Of a DNA stretch of 28,323 nt, positions 20,848 through 28,323 are shown piece after piece. Under the pieces are notes generated by a model. The model was not told the origin of the DNA. It worked only from the letters and a program-made list of their open reading frames with translations, and searched no databases. The stretch is from contig JANQBS010000396.1 in NCBI GenBank assembly GCA_033085395.1, forward strand, positions 1 through 28,323. Direction: 5' to 3'. This DNA is from Xanthoparmelia taractica (lineage: Eukaryota; Ascomycota; Lecanoromycetes; Lecanorales; Parmeliaceae). The translations under genes and the position numbers were made by a program. Position 1 is the stretch's first letter, and each line of letters opens with the position of its first letter.

Positions 20848-22475
20848 TAAACTTATAACTATTATAAAAAGAGTAAAATAAATCTTAAATAATATCTCTA
20901 TTCAATATTGCGTTTATACGTTTTTATCTTTATATTAGCGATATTATATAATTTATAGATAACTTTAAAGAATAAAATAATAAGATCTATCTAAATATAT
21001 TATTTTATTTGCTTTTTAATATTCTAATAGTTTAAATAATTATAATAACTATATTATATTTATAAGATCTTCTTATTAATTAAAGTCTCGAGAATATCTT
21101 TATTAATTATTATTAAATATATTAAGATATTTATTTAGATATCGAGCGTATAAAATCGATTACTCTAATATTTAAAAATAATATTATATTTCTTAATATC
21201 GATCTTACTAGATTACTAGATATAAAAGAAAGAATAATTTGTTAATTCTTTAACTATCTCAAAGAAATTAAATTAAACTTATTAATTAATATACATTATA
21301 TATTGTTAATAATTAAGATATGTTTATTTTTAAATCTTTTATATTTTAATTAAATATATTTAATTTCCTTAATTATAATATAAATTACTATCTTGTTTAA
21401 TTTTAGCTAATTTAATAAATAGATTATAAAAATTTAAAAAATCGAACTATCTGAAATTAGAGTATATATAATTAATAAACTATAGCGCTAAAAGTATAGC
21501 GATTATAGATATCGATAAGATCTCTATTGTTATCTTAAATAGTTTTAACGTCTTAAAGCGAAACTAAGAGATTTAATTTTAAAGAGTCTAAGATTAAGCG
21601 ATTAGATAAATTATCGCTAAGCTTAATTACTTATTATAAGCTATAAAGCTAAAAATCGTCGATAATTCGATATATATTATCATAGTAGCGGTTTTAATAA
21701 TAGATTTTTAAGAGAATTTATTCTTATTCCTATTATCTTTATTTAAAAAATCTTTTTCTTTATAATCGTAATTACGCTTACTACTCTCTCTATTATTATT
21801 ATTTTTAAAGTGTCAATAGAAATTTCAAATAATATATATACAAGTATTATATTAATTCTTTTCATATTATTTATATTATTTATAGATTTAAATATAAATA
21901 TAAGAATTATCGATATAAGCTCTCGATTAAATAATATTCTCGAACTAATTTTCGATAATAATACGAGTAATTATACTCTATAGAGTATATGTCAAGATAT
22001 TATTAATTGACGTGATTTATATCTATACTTCGACGATAGTAATTTTAAGTCTTATAATAATATAATCTAAGTTAAATTTAGACTCGCTATTATTATTAAA
22101 AATATTATAAATCTAATTATAATACTTATAATATAAGTATAGATTAAGTCTAAGATTGTGTTAAGCGATAGATCTTCTAATTCTTATCGAAATAATGCTT
22201 AAAAAATAGAGTATCGAACTCTTTTAATATTTTTATAAAATTATGAATAGAATTCTAAAGATTATTATTGTATTTCGCGAGAATAATATTATCTATCTTT
22301 TTAAAGATAATATTAAGAACATTAGAATCTTAAGATTTGAACTTTTTAAGAGTAATTTAAATATCTATCACGAGAAACGTACTTGCCAAGCCAAGCCATT
22401 AAGAAATCGGCTAAGGCAAGTACTTGCCAAGTAGAACTTAGATAGGTTTTTAGACTTAGAAATAATTAAGACTTA
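20848..22475. other. Unassigned AT-rich region between elements B and C
   Basis: About 1.6 kb separates the 5' ends of two head-to-head copia elements. I recognise no LTR, transposase, reverse transcriptase or host protein in either strand; the composition and CpA scarcity match the rest of the block. The only unusual part is the RIP-free palindromic patch at 22379-22431. A 63-codon open frame at 22243-22434 overlaps that patch and has no recognisable motif, so I do not call it a gene. Confidence 0.5.
22379..22431. repeat. RIP-free palindromic patch with GTACTTGCC repeats
   Basis: GTACTTGCCAAG occurs at 22379-22390 and again at 22420-22431. Between them the inverted form GGCAAGTAC (22415-22423) overlaps the second copy, making the perfect 14-bp palindrome GGCAAGTACTTGCC (22415-22428). 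The intervening AAGCCAAGCCATTAAG is rich in unmutated CpA. It looks like abutting inverted-repeat ends of a small DNA transposon or an excision scar; TTGCCAAGCC is also found in the copia LTR at 2975-2984. Confidence 0.6.
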
Positions 22476-22620
22476 TATTAAAAGTTGAATCGCGTGCTTA
22501 CGTGATATGTCAAGGCTTAATTAATATCAAGTTATGTAATCTTATTTAATTAGATCGCACTTATCTTTTATAGCACACTTATAATAATAAAAACTAAGTA
22601 TTTTATCTTATATTTTAATA
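22476..22620 (+). repeat. 5' LTR of element C
   Basis: 145 bp in the orientation of its coding strand, TATTAAAAGTTGAATCGCG to TTATATTTTAATA. It is the reverse complement of the LTRs of A and B with RIP changes. Confidence 0.88.
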
Positions 22621-22634
22621 GATTATAAGCTCGA
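22621..22634 (+). other. Primer-binding site of element C
   Basis: GATTATAAGCTCGA directly follows the LTR and matches the initiator tRNA-Met anticodon-region complement GGTTATGAGCC with two G-to-A changes. Confidence 0.62.
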
Positions 22635-23700
22635 GCTCTACTCGACTAACTATTATAATATAATATAATCTTTCTTTCTATCGTATTATAATTATAGTTA
22701 TCTTTAAAAGCTTTATTAAATATTAATATTTTATTATAATAAAGACATAGATTTCAAAAGATATTACGATATATCTTAAAATATTATTATTTATATTATC
22801 TTCGAATTCTTTAAGCGTTATTAGACGTTATTACGTATTCTTCTACGCGTTAATCTTCTTATTATAAATTATTTTTATTTTTAAAATAATTATTTTAAGT
22901 CGAAATAATTATAATTTATTTATAAGAACGATAAATATCGAATACTATATCACGCTATTAATTTAGTTTTATATTATCAACTTATCGTATTAATATTAAT
23001 AATATTCGTTCTTATTTAAAATAATATAAAGCGTATCGCCGAGAATTACTATAAATCGCTATTAAACGTAAGATATTATAATTATTATGTATTCGCTATT
23101 ATGTAATCGCTAAGATCTTTAAATTTTTTTTATATAAACACGCTAAAAGCGAGAGATAATATATCGTTATTACTTATTATACAATATTAAAATTTAATCA
23201 TAAATAATTAACTATTAATATTTTAAATATAAAATATTTATAATAAAGACTAAAAATAAGTTAAATATAAATTAATTATTAATTATAAAATTATTGATCT
23301 TTATCTTATATATCTTAAATATTAATATATAAGAGAAAAAAGCTCTTTATAGTAATAGAAAGAGAATAAATTATAAGAAAGCGATCTTATAAGAAGATTA
23401 ATATAATAATTAGAATTTATAAATATATAAAATGAGATCTTTACTTAGAAGAGTTAATTGATTATAAAAATAGCTTAAAAAGCGAAGTATATTCGAACTC
23501 GCATTTATTTATAAAAATAGACATCTTCTCGAAAGAATATCGCTTATATATCGACTTTCTTTCTTCTTTTTCTAAGTTTTTAAAAAAAATCTTTATTTAA
23601 ATATATTCTTAAATCGCTATATAAGAGAATTTTATTTATAACAATTTAAATTATATTAAATTAATCTTAGAACTTAGCGAAATTTCTTATATATATTATA
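22635..23700 (+). other. Leader of element C
   Basis: Inverted counterpart of the leaders of Z, A and B. No readable protein. It keeps the segment near 22805-22850 that is deleted in A. Confidence 0.5.
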
Positions 23701-26700
23701 GATTCTCGTAATTATCTTAAATCTCTTCAATAGCGATAATAAGTATTTCCCGATCGCACGCGCTAATTCGATTTCTATTTTTAAGTAATTAATTTTTAAG
23801 ATATTATTAAAGTTTATTTCTAAAAGAAAAGAGCTTTTTAATTTTCTAATTCGCTTTATATTATTAGCGTCTCTTATTTTATTTATTTATTTCTTTATTA
23901 AGCTTTAAATTTCAAGTATTATAATTTCAGAAATAAAATTCTTAATTAATTTAAATATATGTAATAAAATTAAGATATTTAAGAATATTTTTAATTATTA
24001 AAGATAAAAGCGATAGATATAAGACTTTCTAGAAATATTAGATCTTTAATATTACTTCGAAGATAAACTTAATTAATTAATTATTATTATTAATAAAGCG
24101 TCTATTACGATCTAAAATAAAGCGTATCGAAAAATATATATTATAATAAGAACTCGCTATAAAGATAATTCTTATAATAAATTAAGAGTTTTTTCAACTC
24201 TACTCTCGTCTAAAAAGAATTAAAAGAATATAAATTTTAGAAATTTAATATTTTTTATCTTATAATTCGAAAGCTAAAAATTCTTACTTTATTAATATAG
24301 TTCTTAAGCGTATATCGACTAATTTATTAATATCTTAAGAGAATTTTAAAATTAATTCAATAAAAATCTCTTTATTATTAATAAAAATTAGACTATTAAT
24401 ATAATTTATATTATAAGTATTATAATTAAAATTATAACGTTTATAATAAGAAGAGTGATGTTAAATACTTATTAGACTACGCAACTACTCGCTTTCTTAA
24501 TATAATAATTAATCTTATAAATTTTATCTTAAATTTATAGATATATACACTATCGATTATCGTTATCGACGCTCTCGATTATATAAATTAAAGTATTATT
24601 ACACTTATCTTTCTCGAAGCTAGTATTATAAAATATAAAATTCAAAGTAATATTATCTTAAGTAATTTTTATACGTTTATTTATATTATTAAGCATTATA
24701 TTATTAATCATTATATTATTAAGCATTATATTATTTATAAGAGAAATTTTACTTTAATATTAAATATAATTATAAGCGCTTACGCGAAGATAATAATTAG
24801 AGCGAAAAAGATAATTATAATAGTCGCAATAATCGAGGTAATCGCGACGCTTATAATAGTCGTGATAATTAAAAAGATAAGAATAATAAGCTTAAAGAGA
24901 ATAAAAATAAGAATAAGAATAAGAATTAATTTTTTAACGCTAAAGTCGCTATAGAGATTACTTAATTAAAGATCGCCCGCTATTTTATCGCGTATATCTT
25001 AAGCGCTTATAATCTTATCGCCGACTCTAAAGTCTTACTTAGTAGATATTATAAATTTATAATATCTAGGTCTTTTAATAAAGTGTAAGTTATTATTCTT
25101 TTCACGATAGTGATTATATCTTTATTTTAAATTCCTGATTACGTCTATATTTAATATCTAATTTACGATTTCTTAATATTTACTACTTTCGAGTTCTTAA
25201 ATTATCTCGTTCGTTAATAATCTCGTAATTATTAACGTCGATAATATTAATCTAAAATGAAAGATCAATAGCGTTAAATATATATAAACTCTTCGAGATA
25301 TATAATTAATATCGAGCGATAGTTATAATCTTATCTCTAAGAAATAATTAAAAGAATAAAATTACTTTCTCTTCTTTATTTCGGGCGATCTCTCTATTAA
25401 TAATAAGTAAACCTTCTTTAAATATAAAAAATCGTCTTTATACTTTAAATATTAAAAGAAAAACGCTTCTAATATTAATAATTATTAATAAAATATTTCT
25501 ATTTATAATAAGTTCTTAATTAAGTCTAACTTAACGTTTTCGTAAACTCTATTTAAAGCGAATATTAATCTCGAAGCGTTACGAATATAATATTCACGTT
25601 ATAATTATTTAAGTATTTAAAACCTTAAGAAACTCGCTAAAATATATATTAAAACAAATCCTTCGATTTTATTATTAAGCGATATCTATAAGCAATACTC
25701 TATAATTAATATAAAATAGACATTATATAAACGATATATTAAGTCTAATAAGTAAGAAAATAACTTAATCTATAATAATTTTTAAAATCTCTTCGAATAA
25801 TATATAATAATTATTTTTTATAATAAAATATTACGCTCTATTATTTATCTCTTATTAAATAAATTTAATAAAATAATTCTTACGATCTTTAAGATATTTT
25901 TTAAGAATATAAAATATAATAATTATTAACATATATATCTACGATTCGATTGCGAAATAGCATACGATAATTATAAGATAAAAGTCTTTTATTTATTTAA
26001 AGATATTACTTAATAGAAAATTATCTTCGATAATTCTTAAATAAATAATAAATCTAAGCGTCTCGACGTTATTATTTAATATAAGATTAACACGATACTT
26101 AAAGAGAGCGATCTTTTATAGAAATATTAATCGAAATTCGTTTAGATTATTAATACTTTGAAAAATATTTAATCGATTATAAGACGCGATATTATCCCTT
26201 ATAAGATATATATAGAATCTTTATATAATATATTATATATTCGTATTATTAAATAAAGTAAATATTATTAAGTTATTCTTCGAAGCTATATTTAAAAGAA
26301 ATATTAGAATCGCGTCGTTAAGAATTTATTATTAAACTATAAAGATAAATTCTATTTTATACTTATATTTAATAATAAGATTAAGATTATTATAAATATT
26401 AAATAAATCGATAACGTTTCTTTTAAATCTATTCTCTTTTAATTTAGTAATAAAGTTGTTATTAATATTAAGATTATTAATTATCGCTATAAACGAAGAA
26501 TAATAGAGAATTAAGAATAATCTTCGTTCTTTACTATAATTCTAAAAAAAAGCGTTAAATATAAAGACTTATAATTATCGCTAAAGAAGAAATTCTGAAA
26601 ATAGTCTTATTAATTATTATATAAGCGATTAATATCAAGTTAATAAAAGAATTATTTAAGATAATTAGAGATAATACTTCTTTTATAATCTTTACGCCTC

Positions 26701-28251
26701 TATCTTCGACGTAATTAACGTTAATCTCTCGATTTATAACTCGCTTAATAAATAAAATAAACTTAATAATAATTATTAAATCGCATAAGAATATCTTATT
26801 AGATTTTCTCGTGTTATTAATTAAAGTTAACTTCTTAGAATTCTACGAATCTCGTATATATAAGAAGATAATATCGAACTCGTATATAAAGATATATTAA
26901 GAGCTTATTATAAGCGACGAAGTTAGATCTTATCGAATTAATAAGATCTAGATTTTAATAGATCTTTTTATTAATACGTATATTTTAGATAATCGCTAAA
27001 TATATAAACTTAAGCGTAAACTTATAGAGGAGATTATTTAATATAAAGCGAGTTAGATTATTTAAAATTTCAAATAACGAGAAGAAATTAATTTTAACGA
27101 AATCTTTATCTTAATAATTAAATTTATAAGTTATAAAATTATCTTTATATTAATTTTCGTTTTAAATTAAAAACTTAAATAAATAAACGTAAGAATCGTA
27201 TTTTTATACGATAAAGTTTAAAAGATTATTTATATATCTTAATCCATCGAATTTATAATTAGAAACTAAGAATATAAAATATATAAGCTTATTAAGATAC
27301 TTTATAATTTAAAGTAATCGTCTAGAATCTAATATAATACTCTAATTACTTATTTAAAGAAACTAAGTTTCGAGCTTATCGCTATTAATCTTTCGATATT
27401 TATTTACAATATTACTATTATCGTTATCTATATAAACGATATTCTTCTCGCTAATCTTAATAAGAAAAGTATTTAAATAATTAAAAATAAGCTTAACAAA
27501 ATGTTTAAGATAATTAATTTAGATTTATATATTTATTATCTCGATATATTAGTTATTAAAGATCGTATTAATCGTATTCTTCGCCTTAGATAAAAGAATT
27601 ATATTAAGAAATTTCTAGAAAAGCATAATATATTAAATTTGACGCTAGTCTTCATATCTATAATTAATAATAAATTTTATATCTTTAATAATAACTTCGT
27701 AATTATCGAAAAGAATCGATTTATCTATTAATTCGCTATTAAATCTCTTATATACGCTATATTAAATACTTAACTCGATATTATATACACTATCTTAATA
27801 ATCTCTCGATATAATTTAAATCTTAATAAATCTTATTAAAAGACTATTAAATAAATCTTTCGATATCTTAATAATATTAAGAACTAATAGCTTATATTTA
27901 GAAAAGATCTAAAGTCGCTTATTAATTATATAGACGCGAATTAAGCGAGAGATTAGAATATTTAATATTTTACTTCGAAATATATTTTTAATATAAATAA
28001 TATAATTATTAATTAATCTTTAAAGCGTTAATCTACGATCGCTCTTTCGATCTACGAAGTTAAATATATCGATTAAACTTAGATTATAAAGAAGATAATC
28101 TAATTATAAGAACTTCTAAATTAATTTAATCTTAATATTAAATACGTTTAAGCGATTATTATCTATTATAATAATTAAGATACTATAATACTAGCTAAAA
28201 ACCCTTAATTTTATACTCGCATTAAGTATATCGATATTTAATATTACTACG
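23701..28251 (+). pseudogene. gag-pol relic of element C (copia type), 3'-truncated
   Basis: This is the clearest reading of the family. Zinc-knuckle remnant FYFNIKYNYKRLRED lies at 24748-24795. Around 25600-25680 is YSRYNYLSI*NLKKLAKI, matching the GAG-pre-integrase WHRRxGHLS pattern. LIYNNF*NLFE near 25775 matches HxDLxGPF. The integrase core LRFDCEIA is near 25955, and NNKSKRLD carries AAG for the catalytic Glu (26056-26058). In the reverse transcriptase, VRIVFLYDKV (family VKTAFLYG) lies near 27180, *SSRI*Y (family QSPRxWY) near 27315, and IYINDILLA at 27426-27452. Then come DRINRILRLR*KNYIKKFLEKHNIL and RFIY*FAIKSLIYAIL (family YQSAIGSLMY) near 27715. RNase H is cut at 28251. Its gag carries an in-frame 15-bp triplication. 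Confidence 0.87.
24691..24735 (+). repeat. Three in-frame 15-bp tandem repeats in gag of element C
   Basis: AAGCATTATATTATT, AATCATTATATTATT and AAGCATTATATTATT follow one another without gaps just before the zinc knuckle. Elements A and B have one unit at the same place (near 7265 and 18585). Fifteen bases equal five codons, so the expansion would have kept the frame. It may predate RIP. Confidence 0.75.
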
Positions 28252-28323
28252 GGTCGGAAAGGTGTGGTATCTGTTAAACATAGTCGTTTTCAACTTTTTT
28301 TCAACTTTTTTTAAAAAATTATA
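28252..28323. other. RIP-free sequence interrupting element C
   Basis: After 28251 the sequence stops matching A and B and becomes rich in unmutated TpG and CpA (GGTGTGGTATCTGTTAAAC). It contains two consecutive CAACTTTTTTT units (28291-28312). It could be the end of another young transposable element or a deletion/translocation junction; the window ends before this can be resolved. I recognise no inverted repeat, LTR end or gene in the 72 bases. Confidence 0.55.

Larger units (their letters stand above)
22476..28251 (+). mobile_element. Element C: Ty1/copia retrotransposon, 3' end cut off
   Basis: Same family as A and B but in the opposite orientation. On the plus strand: 5' LTR 22476-22620, primer site 22621-22634, leader to about 23700, gag with zinc knuckle (24748-24795) and Lys/Asn linker, GAG-pre-integrase (about 25560-25760), integrase (to about 26250), reverse transcriptase (about 26900-27650) and RNase H. 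Homology to A stops at 28251, within the RNase H motif that reads HIDxQYHYVRE in the family, and unmutated unrelated sequence follows. The 3' untranslated region and 3' LTR are missing or displaced beyond the window. The five bases before the LTR are ACTTA (22471-22475). Confidence 0.9.

Noticed and set aside
22100..22145. Similarity of TATAATACTTATAATATAAG to a gag segment near 7540 and 24415
   Set aside because: Low-complexity, nearly self-complementary AT sequence. The flanks do not match, so a dispersed gag fragment is not supported.
22243..22434. Open frame of 63 codons on the plus strand
   Set aside because: No ribosomal, toxin, transposase or retroelement motif. It ends in the palindromic patch and has AT-rich codon use typical of random DNA here.
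24780..24930. Short-period repeats that could suggest a CRISPR or satellite array
   Set aside because: They are Lys/Asn/Arg codon repeats of the gag linker, present at the same position in all three copia copies, without spacers.
1..28323. Centromere or subtelomere assignment for the block
   Set aside because: Nested RIPed retrotransposons occur in both, as well as in other AT-rich islands. The only telomere-like repeat is inside a mobile element, and no terminal array is present.

Overview
The window is a gene-free, very AT-rich block of what looks like a filamentous ascomycete genome. It is built from nested, mutated retrotransposons. CpA/TpG dinucleotides are scarce and TpA is abundant, while CpG is kept. 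That is the footprint of repeat-induced point mutation (RIP), which is known from Pezizomycotina. No open frame longer than 84 codons exists, and the few longer ones lie in patches that escaped RIP. I see no host gene, tRNA, rRNA, CRISPR array or bacterial-type operon.

Layout from left to right: (1) 1-782 is the 5' end of a Ty1/copia element (Z, minus strand). (2) Z sits in the 3' part of a Ty3/gypsy chromovirus relic (788-2720, plus strand), with integrase, GPY/F module and chromodomain still readable in one frame. (3) 2721-2878 is a degenerate TATAACTTA-type repeat, split by (4) copia element A (2879-9499, minus strand; 143-bp LTRs, 5-bp target duplication CTTCT). (5) 9505-12243 is a diverged copia relative (D, minus strand) whose leader carries a 273-bp RIP-free terminal-inverted-repeat element (11798-12070). 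(6) 12250-14146 is degenerate DNA with a copia-like reverse transcriptase fragment. (7) 14152-20842 is copia element B (minus strand; target duplication AATTA). (8) 20848-22475 is unassigned AT-rich DNA with a short RIP-free palindromic patch. (9) 22476-28251 is copia element C (plus strand), head to head with B and cut within its RNase H region by (10) unmutated, unidentified sequence at 28252-28323.

Z, A, B and C belong to one family. Its LTR is about 144 bp. A primer-binding site next to the LTR matches the anticodon region of initiator tRNA-Met (half-tRNA priming, as in Drosophila copia). A leader of about 1 kb follows, then gag with a zinc knuckle and a Lys/Asn-rich linker, integrase, reverse transcriptase, RNase H and a polypurine tract. 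All copies are riddled with CAA/CAG/TGG-to-stop changes and cannot be autonomous. The most useful observations are the RIP-free islands (element A LTRs, the 273-bp inverted-repeat element, the 22379-22431 palindrome and the right-edge junction), because they give a relative order of insertions. I found nothing that supports a new functional system.
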